Shown: positions 6,414-15,092 of the stretch, one piece after another
Position numbering within the stretch: the stretch's first letter is position 1
Layout of the letters: the number at the start of each line of letters is the position of its first letter
NCBI GenBank assembly: GCA_965178525.1
Contig: CBCXVS010000167.1
Span: 1-16,764 of the forward strand
Origin: CBCXVS01 sp965178525
GTDB lineage: Bacteria > Tectomicrobia > Entotheonellia > Entotheonellales > Entotheonellaceae
Length of the DNA: 16,764 nucleotides
Reading direction: 5' to 3'
Notes under the pieces: model-generated
What the model saw: only the letters and a program-made list of their open reading frames with translations
What the model was told of the DNA's origin: nothing
Databases searched by the model: none
Made by a program: the position numbers and the translations under genes

Positions 6414-6442
6414 TTGACACGTTCCATGTCCCTTCCTATAAT
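6414..6442 (+). promoter_or_regulatory. consensus sigma70 promoter upstream of the NTE-type gene
   Basis: TTGACA (6414-6419) and TATAAT (6437-6442) are separated by exactly 17 bp, a perfect match to the housekeeping promoter. Transcription should begin near 6449, about 47 bases before the GTG start at 6496. The 6261-6495 interval is the divergent region between this gene and the minus-strand operon. I see no comparably good promoter on the minus strand. Confidence 0.8.
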
Positions 6443-6495
6443 AACATCCTTCGAGAGCAGAGCATGATACGTTCTTTCTTCCTTGGAGCTCTCCT

Positions 6496-7521
6496 GTGGA
6501 GTCGGATGTCTCCCAACCTGCAGCGGCTGGTTTGCTGGCCTATGTGCATGCGACTGGCATATTTCGGGACTGCAGTGCCGCGGCTTTACAAGCCACCCTC
6601 CCTGAGCTGGTATGGCTCGCCTTACCTGAGGGCGCCACGCTCTTTCGGCAGGGCGATGTGGGCGATGCCCTATACATTGTCATCGCTGGCAGCTTACAGG
6701 CTGCGGTCGAGCAAGAGGACGGCAGCGAGTTGTTCGTCCGCGAAATCGGAGCCGGAGAGCTCATCGGCGAAATGCAACTGCTCGCCGGGGGCAAGCGCAC
6801 GGCGAGTATCTATGTGCAACGTCAGGCCCAACTCATCAAGCTACCCCAAGAGGTGTTTCAGCGTCTTGCCGAGCAGAATCCGCAGGTCATGCAGCGGCTC
6901 GCCGCGTTGATCCGCCGGCGCTTGCGGCGCAATCAGTTGGCGACCATATTGCCCACCATGATCGGCGCGCTCGACGAGGCCACCTTGCGAGATATCGAGA
7001 CGGAAGTCACGTGGGTGCAGTTGCCGCGCGGGCAAATCCTGTTTCGGCAGGGCGATATCGGCGACAGCTTCTACATTGTCGTCGGTGGCCGTTTGCGGGC
7101 GGCCACGGTTGTGGACGGCCATGAGCAGGTGGTCGGCGACATCGCCCCCGGAGAGATCGTGGGCGAAATGGCCGTCTTCACCGGGGAAGAGCGCAGCGCC
7201 AGTATTTCCGCGATTCGTGACAGTGAATTGGTGCAGTTTTCCAAAGCGGCATTCGAGCGTCTGCTGGAGAAGCATCCCCAATTCACCACGCGTATTATCG
7301 AATTCCTTGTCCGGCGTCTGCGGCAGATCATCCAATCGCCTCCGGTATCCCGCCCCCACACCGTGCTGAACATCACGCTGGTACCGGCCAGTCCCAGTGT
7401 CCCGCTGGCCGATTTGGCCACGCGCCTCGCCGCGGCTTTGTCGTCTATCGGTCCGACGTTGCACTTGAATAGCGCCCGGTTGGAGCGCTTCCTGGGCGTG
7501 CCGGGAGCCGCCCAAGCCTAA
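6496..7521 (+). CDS. N-terminal part of a broken NTE-family protein: two cyclic-nucleotide-binding domains
   Basis: 341 residues ending at a TAA. Domain 1 (about 18-138) has the phosphate-binding cassette GELIGEMQLLAGGKRTAS with R101-T102-A103. Domain 2 (about 160-270) has GEIVGEMAVFTGEERSAS with R233-S234-A235. Both match cNMP-binding (CAP_ED) domains. From about 285 (PHTVLNITLVPASP to LEAFLG-like RLERFLG) it continues into the linker that joins cNMP domains to patatin domains in bacterial NTE/PNPLA6-like proteins. The patatin part follows in the same frame at 7558. The start is GTG with GGAG 7 bases upstream. As it stands the product would be a free tandem cNMP-binding protein, which could still fold, but I interpret it as the front of a disrupted gene. 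Confidence 0.82.
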   Translation: MESDVSQPAAAGLLAYVHATGIFRDCSAAALQATLPELVWLALPEGATLFRQGDVGDALYIVIAGSLQAAVEQEDGSELFVREIGAGELIGEMQLLAGGKRTASIYVQRQAQLIKLPQEVFQRLAEQNPQVMQRLAALIRRRLRRNQLATILPTMIGALDEATLRDIETEVTWVQLPRGQILFRQGDIGDSFYIVVGGRLRAATVVDGHEQVVGDIAPGEIVGEMAVFTGEERSASISAIRDSELVQFSKAAFERLLEKHPQFTTRIIEFLVRRLRQIIQSPPVSRPHTVLNITLVPASPSVPLADLATRLAAALSSIGPTLHLNSARLERFLGVPGAAQA

Positions 7522-8601
7522 GAAGATGCGCCGGCGCATATGACGCTGATGGCCTAGTTGGATGAACAGGAAACGAAGTATCGCTTCGTCCTCTACGAAG
7601 CGGACGGAGTGGTGACCCCCTGGTCGAGGCGGTGTGTGCGGCAAGCTGACCACGTTCTGATCGTTGCCTGCACGACGTCATCCCCACAACCGGGCGAGAT
7701 GGAGACGGCATTCCTGCAGGCGGGAGGCACCGCGGATGGCACGCAGCAAAGCCTGATTCTCTTGCATCCGAATAGCAACCAAGAGCCCCGCGGCACCCAT
7801 GCTTGGCTCACACCGCGGCAGGTGAGCGGACATTACCACATCCGCTGGGACCGCGAGGCCGATGTCGCGCGTTTGGCGCGGTTTCTGGCCGGACGCGCCG
7901 TGGGTTTAGTCCTCAGCGGCGGCGGCACCCGCGGCTTTGCGCACATCGGCGTCATTCGCGCCCTGGCGGAAGCGCATGTGCCCATTGACTTTATCGGCGG
8001 CACCAGCATGGGTTCATTCATCGCGGCGCAATACGCCATGGGATGGGATTACGACCTCATGCTGCAGCGCAATATGGCACTGAGCCGATCGGTCTTTGAT
8101 TTTACGCTACCGCTGGTGGCCTTATTACGTGGCCGCCGGCTGGCCCGCAAGCTCCAGCTCGCCTTTGGCGAACGGCATATCGAAGACCTGTGGCTGCCCT
8201 ATTTTTGTGTGTCGAGCAGTCTGACGCGGGCCGAAGCCGTGGTGCACCGTCTCGGTCCTGTGTGGCGTAGCTTGCGGGCGAGTGCAGGACTTCCGGGGAT
8301 CCTGCCGCCCTTAGCCTACGATGGCGACTGGCTCGTCGATGGCGCCTTGCTCAACAATCTGCCCATCGATATCATGAGCAACCTGTGCGACGGGGGCATT
8401 GTCATCGCGGTCGATGTCGGCGTGAGCATGGACATGGCGGAAAGCGTCCCCTACGGTGAGAGTCTCTCCGGGTGGCAAGTCGTGTGGAATAAAGTGAATC
8501 CATTTGCCACGAAGCTCAATGTACCTAATATTGCCACGGTATTGCTGCCACAGGTGAACTCAATAGCGTGCATGACCATCGTCATATGCTACAACGTATG
8601 A
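7522..8601 (+). pseudogene. patatin-like phospholipase part of the broken NTE-family gene
   Basis: After the TAA at 7519-7521 the same frame reads EDAPAHMTLMA, then a TAG (7555-7557), then LDEQETKYRFVLYEADG, exactly the kind of linker seen in intact homologues. The open part from 7558 encodes a full patatin core: the oxyanion loop SGGGTRGFAH (120-129), the nucleophile elbow GTSMG with Ser150 (codon 8005-8007), and the Asp of DGALLNN, D261 (8338-8340). Near 8553-8557 one base is missing: the natural reading QVELNSVHDHRHMLQRM continues in another frame, whereas this frame ends with an unrelated tail to 8601. No good start or binding site lies between the stops and the patatin core, so independent translation is doubtful. 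Lysophospholipase activity would be the family function. Confidence 0.78.
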
Positions 8602-8729
8602 CCGCGGATTTGTACATTCGCCCGCCTGTGGAAGCGTTTCAGTTGCTTGATTTTACCGCTTGTCACACCATTGCGGAGCTGGGCTACGACTTTGCTCAGC
8701 AGGAAATCGCGGCGTGGAAGCGGCGGTAG
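8557..8729 (+). pseudogene. displaced C-terminal end of the NTE-family gene
   Basis: In the shifted frame this stretch reads ELNSVHDHRHMLQRM, then TADLYIRPPVEAFQLLDFTA, then the terminal helix ending AAWKRR and a TAG at 8727-8729. This is the expected C-terminus of bacterial patatin/NTE proteins (the LYIRPP...LLDF pattern). It confirms that the upstream frame was lost by a single-base deletion (or a sequencing error) around 8553-8557. Confidence 0.72.
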
Positions 8730-8812
8730 AACAGGCGACAAGCGTGCACCGCATTTCACCAAAGGTGAGCAGCATCTCTCGATCTTCACCCAGCCCCACG
8801 CCTGTACAGAGA

Positions 8813-8831
8813 GATGTCATACCCTGACATC
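8813..8831. repeat. inverted repeat downstream of the NTE-family gene
   Basis: GATGTCA and TGACATC form a 7-bp stem with a 5-base loop (TACCC), about 85 bp after the last stop. There is no following T-run, so a terminator role is only possible. Confidence 0.35.
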
Positions 8832-8852
8832 ACATCACATCACATCACATCG
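8828..8852. repeat. CATCA pentanucleotide microsatellite
   Basis: Four perfect tandem CATCA units followed by CATCG, in non-coding DNA. It overlaps the right arm of the preceding inverted repeat. Confidence 0.9.
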
Positions 8853-8859
8853 TCCCCAA

Positions 8860-9050
8860 TGTCTTTAAACATAAATGTATATTATACAGAAAATATGTGA
8901 CCCCACTATACTATTTTATGGTTATTTTGATTTTTAAAATTGATTTAGAAATAAATGAAATTCTGATTTCACATCATATGATAAAGAAATATTTTCTTCT
9001 TGACTCTTATATAAAAATCAATATGATGCCTGCAATATATGCTCATTTTC
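8860..9050. other. strongly AT-rich block in the 8730-9140 gene-free stretch
   Basis: About 190 bp made mostly of A and T lies in an otherwise GC-rich window, between the NTE remnant and the secreted GH-like gene. I see no protein-coding pattern I would trust in it: the open frames crossing it have no family resemblance or good binding sites. It holds a plausible promoter at 9000-9027. The left part of the gap (8730-8857) holds only the inverted repeat and the CATCA repeat. It may be a transferred segment, an insertion scar or a regulatory region. Confidence 0.7.
9000..9027 (+). promoter_or_regulatory. probable sigma70 promoter for the secreted GH-like gene
   Basis: TTGACT (9000-9005) and TATGAT (9022-9027) are spaced by 16 bp in AT-rich DNA. 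The start of transcription would be near 9034. That leaves almost no leader for an ATG at 9039 but a normal leader for the start at 9141 or 9165. Confidence 0.45.
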
Positions 9051-9140
9051 GACAAGTGTTGGATATGGAAGTTCCCCCATTTCCTATTGGCGCTTGTCGG
9101 AGCCTGTTGGTCATATCAGAGCTTTCTAGAGCACGGGGAC

Positions 9141-11927
9141 ATGCGGGTGAACGTTGTGCCGACGATGATGCTGAAGCAGGGTGCGTGGCTGGGGCTGAGG
9201 CTTGTGGCGCTGCTGTGGGTCACCGCAGTCTTCGGGGTAGGCGGCATCTACGGAGCCGGTCATGCCGATACGTCCGGCGCAGAATCGTGCGGCGCTATCC
9301 TGTGTCCTACCGGGTATACGTGCCGCGCCGAGGCGTGTGAAGATGGGATCACGGTGCTGGTACCGTATGACATGGTTGCGCTTCGCGAGGCGCCTGCGTC
9401 CGATGTGCACATCATCTTTACACCTGTGTCGGGAACGCCGCAGACGCTTGCGATCGCAGGTGTGCGCCTCGACCTGCCAGCCGTCGAAGTTGCATGGACA
9501 GGACCGGGCACATATGCCGCTCGGGTATACGACGACGATCCCTGGTGGGCGACCGCGCCCCTCGTCCTCAGCCGTAGCCGCACCGCAACTGACGTCATCG
9601 CGGAGGGCGCATCCGCCTCGGTCTTGGCGCAGAGTTATCAGGACATGGGGTGGGGGTTGTGGCCGAATGTGCTCTCTAGCATTAGCCCCGCCCGGCAGGC
9701 ACGGAAGCAGGCCTTTGTTGAGGCTGGACTGCCGATACTAGGCTACATCGAGGGCACCGGCAATTTGTACGTCTTCCTGGCGGCCATCGACAACCCGCCC
9801 CAGAAGGTGGCGGGTACAGACGTGACGCGTATCCCCTACATGCACTGGAACTGGGGGCATTGGCAGGGCGAGTTCCCAGTGGACATGCAGGTCATCTGGG
9901 TGGGGCCGCACACCTACTATAACGCCCCGGCATATGCCGAGCCTTACACACAGAACCATGCCATCTACGGCGATCGCATCGAACCCACAACCGTGCACGG
10001 CAACCCGATGACGAGCCCGCCAGAGGCCGTGTTTGACCCGCGCCGAGAAGGTCTGTATCGCGCCTGCGGCGCTGCGGATATCAACGGTGACGTCGCTCTC
10101 GATCTGAGCCTGAAAGGCAACCGGAATGTGACCGGGCTGCCGGGCGCCCTGCGCATCAATGGCGCCGATTTCAGTATTCTCGGCTTTGCTCGCGACCCGG
10201 CATGCCCTTTGTGGCTGCGCTACCATGCCATGACGTTGCGCTATGCGGTGGCGAACGGCGCCGTCGGAACCTGGATGGACAACATGTCCATGTGGGACGC
10301 ACTGGGATTGTCCCCGGCCCAGGGCGCATTTGGCAACCATGCGATCGATGGCTTCGAGACGTTTTTGCTCGCCCATGCCTCTTCCGGCTTTCTACGCCGC
10401 AGCGGCCTTCAACCCCATCTCGAGCGCGTGAATATGCGCTGCATGATCAAGTCAAAGGTGCGCACCGGATTTGGGGCCAATCCGGGTGCCGCGGCCGTGT
10501 GCGCCGACCCCATGGCGCTGCGACACGCCGGCCTGATGGACAAAAGGTGGGATGCCGATTTGGCCTGGGGCGCTTGGCTCGCGTACAGCGCCCAGTTACA
10601 CGTGAACTACTATACCGCGATGCGCCAGATGCTCGACGCGCTGGACCCTGAGTTCCTCTGGGGCAACAATGACCTTCCCACCTTTGGCGGGCCGATTGGC
10701 GCATCCGTGCCGCCATCGATGAATATGTCGGAACTCCATCTCGGGCCGGATATCTTGACCGGTGGCGTCAGGCCGCCGCCGCATGGCTCGCTGTCGCCTC
10801 TCTATGACCTCGCCGGGGCCTTCGGCCTCGCCCAGTACCAGTCTGTCTGGCTGTACGTGACGGCATCCGAATACCAAGACAGCCCCGAGCTGCACCGCGC
10901 CCTCGCCGCAGAGGCGCTGGCGTACGACACCTTCCTCATGCCGTCGGCTGAAGATGCCCGGGCGCCGGGCACCACCGAGTCGGCGGGCGCGATACACCGC
11001 TGGTTGCGGCCGCACGCTCAGGAGCTGGAAGGCCGCACGCCTTGGAGTCAGATCGGGCTCGTGTACTCGCCCGACTCGTGGCTCCGCACATTCCGGCCGG
11101 GCGGTGTGCCCAATGTGCTCCTACCGGATGGCGCCGGGCGACGCACGGTCAAGGACTTCTCCCACTTGTACGCGTTCGCCGGCTGGCACCTAGCGCTGCG
11201 CCAAGCGCACCATCAGGTGCAGCCGCTGCTGGCAGGTCGTCTCCGACGTGGCGACCTCGACGGCTTCGACGTCATCATCTTACCCGATATGCAGGTGCTG
11301 TCCCGCCAATTGCGTAACCGCGTGCTCACGCCATGGGTGCAAGGCGGCGGCGTCCTGATCATGTCGGGACGTACCGGGCGCTATCGAGGACGCTCCGGAT
11401 TGTACGAACCGTGGCGCCACGGCGCTCTCCCAACCGGCGCCCAGACGCTCACGGGTTTTGCAGACCTCGACCAGGTGTCCACGATTACCGACGTCGCGCT
11501 GGGCCACGGCAGAGTCGTCGTGATCCCGGCCACACCAGCCGCAGAGGCGTGGCTCGGGCGCGGCTCCGGCGCGATCCGTGCGGCTATCGCCTACCTCGAA
11601 TCGACCGATGCCCTCCATTCATCCATTCTGGCGCCACCGCAAGATCCGAATGTCGTGGTCCGGTTGCATGTCGACCGGCTACGAGGCCGCCTCTTCATCG
11701 ATCTCGTCAACCGTCATTGGGACCCGGAAAGCGACCGGTTGATACCGGCTGGCGTGCAAGAACTCACTGTCTCCCTGCCAACGTGGATGCGCGGTCTCCC
11801 ACTCCACTCTCGAACCGCCGGTGGCCGAGGGGCTGCGACGGTGACGCCGCAGAGCAGTGCGGTCCGGGTGCGTGTGGACGGGATCGAGGATATCGTCACG
11901 GTGGTCGTCGAGACTTTGGCTATGTAA
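9141..11927 (+). CDS. large secreted protein resembling glycoside hydrolases, family not assigned
   Basis: 928 residues from the ATG at 9141. A signal peptide is clear: MLKQGAWLGLRLVALLWVTA and on to a likely cleavage after AGHA, before DTSG. A short Cys-rich stretch (ESCGAILCPTGYTC) follows, then a beta-rich region to about residue 150. The middle (about 165-600) looks like a TIM-barrel hydrolase, with acidic motifs GTWMDNMSMWD (376-386) and MNMSELHLGPD (527-537). The section at about 635-760 (DVIILPDMQVLS, GGGVLIMSGRTG) resembles the flavodoxin/amidotransferase-like trimerisation domain of beta-galactosidases. A beta-sandwich-like end follows. The start is uncertain: 9165 and 9168 also give good signal peptides, and the frame is open back to 9039, but that extension lies in the AT-rich block. 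I cannot name the substrate or GH family. Confidence 0.72.
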   Translation: MRVNVVPTMMLKQGAWLGLRLVALLWVTAVFGVGGIYGAGHADTSGAESCGAILCPTGYTCRAEACEDGITVLVPYDMVALREAPASDVHIIFTPVSGTPQTLAIAGVRLDLPAVEVAWTGPGTYAARVYDDDPWWATAPLVLSRSRTATDVIAEGASASVLAQSYQDMGWGLWPNVLSSISPARQARKQAFVEAGLPILGYIEGTGNLYVFLAAIDNPPQKVAGTDVTRIPYMHWNWGHWQGEFPVDMQVIWVGPHTYYNAPAYAEPYTQNHAIYGDRIEPTTVHGNPMTSPPEAVFDPRREGLYRACGAADINGDVALDLSLKGNRNVTGLPGALRINGADFSILGFARDPACPLWLRYHAMTLRYAVANGAVGTWMDNMSMWDALGLSPAQGAFGNHAIDGFETFLLAHASSGFLRRSGLQPHLERVNMRCMIKSKVRTGFGANPGAAAVCADPMALRHAGLMDKRWDADLAWGAWLAYSAQLHVNYYTAMRQMLDALDPEFLWGNNDLPTFGGPIGASVPPSMNMSELHLGPDILTGGVRPPPHGSLSPLYDLAGAFGLAQYQSVWLYVTASEYQDSPELHRALAAEALAYDTFLMPSAEDARAPGTTESAGAIHRWLRPHAQELEGRTPWSQIGLVYSPDSWLRTFRPGGVPNVLLPDGAGRRTVKDFSHLYAFAGWHLALRQAHHQVQPLLAGRLRRGDLDGFDVIILPDMQVLSRQLRNRVLTPWVQGGGVLIMSGRTGRYRGRSGLYEPWRHGALPTGAQTLTGFADLDQVSTITDVALGHGRVVVIPATPAAEAWLGRGSGAIRAAIAYLESTDALHSSILAPPQDPNVVVRLHVDRLRGRLFIDLVNRHWDPESDRLIPAGVQELTVSLPTWMRGLPLHSRTAGGRGAATVTPQSSAVRVRVDGIEDIVTVVVETLAM

Positions 11928-11929
11928 GG

Positions 11930-13333
11930 TCAGGCGCCCGGAACACGGAGGCGGGCGGGCCTTTTGGGCGGGGGTAAGAGCCAATAGACTGCCGTCGACA
12001 TACTATAGACCACCGCCAACGGTAGCAGCGCCCAGTAATAGCTGCCGGTTTGATCGAAGATCCACCCCATCCACACCGGCGTGCTCATGGACATGAACTG
12101 GTCGGGCAGATGTTGCCAGCCCCGCAGCGTGGCAAAGGACCGCCGGCCAAAAAAAGCCCCCATAATGGCCCAATTCAGGTGGTTGGCGCTCTCCGAAAAG
12201 GCGAGTAAGAGGACGCCCAGCGCCAATTGCCATATCCGGCCGCTCTGGTTCAGGAACATCACCAGAGCCAGCGCGCCAACGGCCATGCATACGGCATTGA
12301 GCCTGGGCTTGGACAGGCGATCCCCCATCCACCCCAAAATAGGGGTAAAGATGAACGTCCCCAAGGACAGGATCCCCACGAAGACCGCGGCCATGGGCAG
12401 GCTCTCCTCGGTCGTCCGCCCGCCGCCCTGCAGAAACCAGACCACGACCGGAGCCATGAGAAAGGACATGCCGGCATGTACGATGTTACGCAGGCCATTG
12501 GCGAGAACGAGGAGCCAATACGAGAGCGTCCGCATGGCCTCAGACGCGGTAAAATCCGCTTCGGCCATGGTGTGCCGCACGACTTCAGGCGCGGGAGTCT
12601 GCAAGGCTGGCCTGTCCGACGCCGGCTCACCGTCCGGCAGAAGTCCCATGCTTTCGGGGGAGCGCCGTATCCCAAACGACAAGGGCACCACCACGGCCAG
12701 AATCGCCACACCGGAGAGGAAAGCCGTGCTCCGCCAGCCGAGCGAAAACACCATCAGGCCCACCAAAGGAGCCAGGGCCGCGCCCCCCAGTCCATTTCCG
12801 GCCGCCACGACGGACATGGCCAGGCTACGCTTGCGGCGAAACCATTGATTCACCGCCGGAAGGGTGGCGTTGTTATAGCCGGAACGGAAACCGACCGACA
12901 GCATGCCGACGAAAATGAGGATAAAGGCGGAGAAGCTGTTGCTGAACGACAGGCAGATAAATCCCAGGCCCGACATGATGCCGCCAAAAGCCAGCATGAC
13001 GCTCGACCCAAAACGGTCCGAGAGATACCCCATGACCGGTCCCAGTACGCCGCCTTCCATGCGCCCCAACATTTCCGCCAGGGAGATCGTCGCGACGCCG
13101 AGACCCAGTTCGCTGCGGATGGGAAGAATGTAGAGGGTGAAGCCCCGATTAAAGGTTCCATGTTTGAGGGCGTCGACCACCAGGCTGATGACTACAATCC
13201 ACCAGCCATAAAATATCGTCGTCGGCCATGTCAGGACGGCCTTGGCAGAAACTTTAAGTTCCTGGACAAAATGAGCGACATCATTTTTCCAGAGGAAAAA
13301 TATGCATTTCATGTTGTTCGGGCGCTTAGCCAC
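11930..13333 (-). CDS. major facilitator superfamily (MFS) transporter
   Basis: 467 residues, the usual MFS length, with about 12 hydrophobic helices in two halves separated by a polar loop around residues 220-265. The loop 2-3 signature GYLSDRFG and its second-half counterpart GWMGDRLSKPR are both present. The FYGWWIV start of helix 1 resembles monocarboxylate/OFA-like members, but the substrate is not determinable. The GTG at 13331-13333 is taken as the start because TGAGGA lies 6 bases upstream; an ATG at 13312 is the alternative. The stop lies 2 bp from the stop of the convergent secreted protein. Uptake of products released by that protein is conceivable, but only adjacency supports it. 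Confidence 0.9.
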   Translation of the reverse strand: MAKRPNNMKCIFFLWKNDVAHFVQELKVSAKAVLTWPTTIFYGWWIVVISLVVDALKHGTFNRGFTLYILPIRSELGLGVATISLAEMLGRMEGGVLGPVMGYLSDRFGSSVMLAFGGIMSGLGFICLSFSNSFSAFILIFVGMLSVGFRSGYNNATLPAVNQWFRRKRSLAMSVVAAGNGLGGAALAPLVGLMVFSLGWRSTAFLSGVAILAVVVPLSFGIRRSPESMGLLPDGEPASDRPALQTPAPEVVRHTMAEADFTASEAMRTLSYWLLVLANGLRNIVHAGMSFLMAPVVVWFLQGGGRTTEESLPMAAVFVGILSLGTFIFTPILGWMGDRLSKPRLNAVCMAVGALALVMFLNQSGRIWQLALGVLLLAFSESANHLNWAIMGAFFGRRSFATLRGWQHLPDQFMSMSTPVWMGWIFDQTGSYYWALLPLAVVYSMSTAVYWLLPPPKRPARLRVPGA

Positions 13334-13484
13334 GCGCAGTCCTCAGCATCTTCTGCTCTCCCACCTCCGGTGTCCGGCGTGTTGGGTGCGACCCGTCCGC
13401 CCGGACTGTCCCTAGACCCCACTATTACCTCAGACGGCTCGGAAAAGAAAGTCCTCAGGTGCCAATAGGTGGTGGTATCCGTTC

Positions 13485-13513
13485 TTGACTATGAGGAAAA
13501 AAGCCTCGATATT
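13485..13513 (+). promoter_or_regulatory. possible promoter for the Tat-exported protein gene
   Basis: TTGACT (13485-13490) and GATATT (13508-13513) are separated by 17 bp. Transcription from about 13520 would favour the ATG start at 13559 over the GTG at 13469. The -10 element matches at only four of six positions. The rest of the divergent region 13334-13558 shows nothing else I can support. Confidence 0.35.
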
Positions 13514-13558
13514 AGTCCATACGTATCCACGGACCTTCTCCTGCTCACATCATCTGAG

Positions 13559-15070
13559 ATGGGAAATATGATGGTTACAAGCAGCGCACATGATGGGCTC
13601 GAGGCGCCAAGTCTCACCTCACGTCGGCAATTCCTGCAAGTAGCGGTGGCGACCATCCCATGGTTGTCGCGCCTCCCCCAAGTCTCGGCACAAGAACGTG
13701 ATTCGGAGATCGAATCCTTGGTGCGTCTGCTCGAAGACACCCCGCGCGAACGCGTGTTGGAGGCGGTGGGGCAGCGCGTTCGCCGTGGCCTCAGCTACCG
13801 CTCCGTCCTGGCCGCGCTCTTGCTGGCTGGCGTGCGGAATATCCAACCCCGGCCCGTCGGCTTTAAATTTCATGCCGTGCTGGTGGTACACTCGGCGCAC
13901 CTGGCCAGTCTGGCCTCACCAGCCGCGGATCGCTGGCTGCCGCTCTTTTGGTCCCTGGATCATTTCAAACGCGCCCAGGCTCGTGATGAATCCGAAGGGG
14001 ATTGGACCATGGGGCCGGTACGGACGTCCGACGTGCCCCCGTCCCATCAGGCCACACCGGCTTTTGTGCAGGCCATGGACAATTGGGATGAGGCCGCTGC
14101 CGATGCCGCGGTGGCCGGGTTGGCCCGCGCCGCCAAAGCCTCGGACATCTTCGACCTGCTGTGCCGCTACGGTGCCCGCGATTTTCGCGCGATCGGCCAC
14201 AAGGCGATCTACCTCGCCAACGGTTGGCGTACGCTGCAAACCATTGGTTGGGAACATGCCGAACCGATCCTGCGGTCCTTGGCCTACGCGTTTTTGGCGC
14301 ATGAAGGGACGAATCCCGCCCGCCGCGATGCCGCTGCTGACCGGCCATTCCGCCGCAATCAGCAGTTGCTGCACACGATTCGGCCGGGCTGGCAAGGCGG
14401 GGAAGTCAGCGTGGCTGCGACTGCCGATATGCTGGCCACGCTGCGTCAGGCCTCCGCGGATGAAGCCTGCGACACGGTGGTGGCCATGCTCAATCGCGGT
14501 ATCGCCCCACCATCGCTCTGGGATGCGTTGTTCGCGGCGTCAGCCGAACTGCTGATGCGTCAGCCCGGTATTGTGGCGTTGCACGCGGTGACGACGACGA
14601 ATGCCATCCACGCGGCCTTTCAGACCACGGCCTATGACCCCACCCGCCGTTTACTGCTGTTGCAAAATGCCGCCTTTATGACGCGCTTTCGGGGCGAGCC
14701 CGGCCGGCATCGGCCCATCGCCATTGACCAGTTAGAACCGGAAGCCCTCGAGCATGCGGGACCGGGCGCCATGCAAGAAATTGTGACCGAGATCCCGAAC
14801 GATGTTGACCGCGCCGTGCGCAAGGTGCTGGCCTATTTACGCACCCCGAAACACCCGCAAACCTTCATGGAGGCGGCCCGCCGCCTGTTGGTCTACCGAG
14901 GCAGCAATGCGCATGATTACAAATTCGCCTCCGCCGTGCTGGAAGACTATGCGCACATTTCCCCGGCTTGGCGCGACCGCTACCTCGCGGCCAGTGTGTA
15001 CAACATGCCCGGTCCGGGCCGTGCGGATAACCCACTGGTGGCGCGGACACGCGCGGCATTGAACGGTTGA
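13559..15070 (+). CDS. Tat-exported protein of unknown function
   Basis: 503 residues from the ATG at 13559. A twin-arginine signal is visible: TSRRQFLQVAVATIPWLS with R22-R23, and a likely cleavage after QVSA (about 44). The mature part is mostly helical and rich in spaced histidines within strong-looking motifs: FKFHAVLVVHSAHL (102-115), GHKAIYLANGWRTLQTIGWE (213-232), LAHEG (246-250), RQPGIVALHAVTTTNAIHAA (334-353) and GSNAHDYKF near the end. Tat export suggests it folds or binds a cofactor before crossing the membrane, and the histidines might bind metal; both are inferences. I recall similar unannotated proteins in Planctomycetes but cannot verify it. An alternative ATG is at 13568. The GNAT gene follows 22 bp later, suggesting one operon. 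Confidence 0.8.
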   Translation: MGNMMVTSSAHDGLEAPSLTSRRQFLQVAVATIPWLSRLPQVSAQERDSEIESLVRLLEDTPRERVLEAVGQRVRRGLSYRSVLAALLLAGVRNIQPRPVGFKFHAVLVVHSAHLASLASPAADRWLPLFWSLDHFKRAQARDESEGDWTMGPVRTSDVPPSHQATPAFVQAMDNWDEAAADAAVAGLARAAKASDIFDLLCRYGARDFRAIGHKAIYLANGWRTLQTIGWEHAEPILRSLAYAFLAHEGTNPARRDAAADRPFRRNQQLLHTIRPGWQGGEVSVAATADMLATLRQASADEACDTVVAMLNRGIAPPSLWDALFAASAELLMRQPGIVALHAVTTTNAIHAAFQTTAYDPTRRLLLLQNAAFMTRFRGEPGRHRPIAIDQLEPEALEHAGPGAMQEIVTEIPNDVDRAVRKVLAYLRTPKHPQTFMEAARRLLVYRGSNAHDYKFASAVLEDYAHISPAWRDRYLAASVYNMPGPGRADNPLVARTRAALNG

Positions 15071-15092
15071 GCGCCTCGGAGGGAGCATCGCC

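Noticed and set aside
7519..7557. Stop-codon reassignment or programmed readthrough in the NTE-type gene
   Set aside because: Two different stop codons (TAA and TAG) plus a separate frameshift in the same gene fit decay or sequence error better. Other genes in the window use TAA, TAG and TGA as normal stops.
9039..9140. Upstream extension of the secreted protein to an ATG at 9039
   Set aside because: It starts in the AT-rich block, would leave almost no leader after the likely promoter at 9000-9027, and would bury the signal peptide 40 or more residues inside.
8897..9340. Plus-strand open frame starting in the AT-rich block
   Set aside because: Its second half is an out-of-frame shadow of the secreted protein gene, and its first half has no good binding site or recognisable feature.
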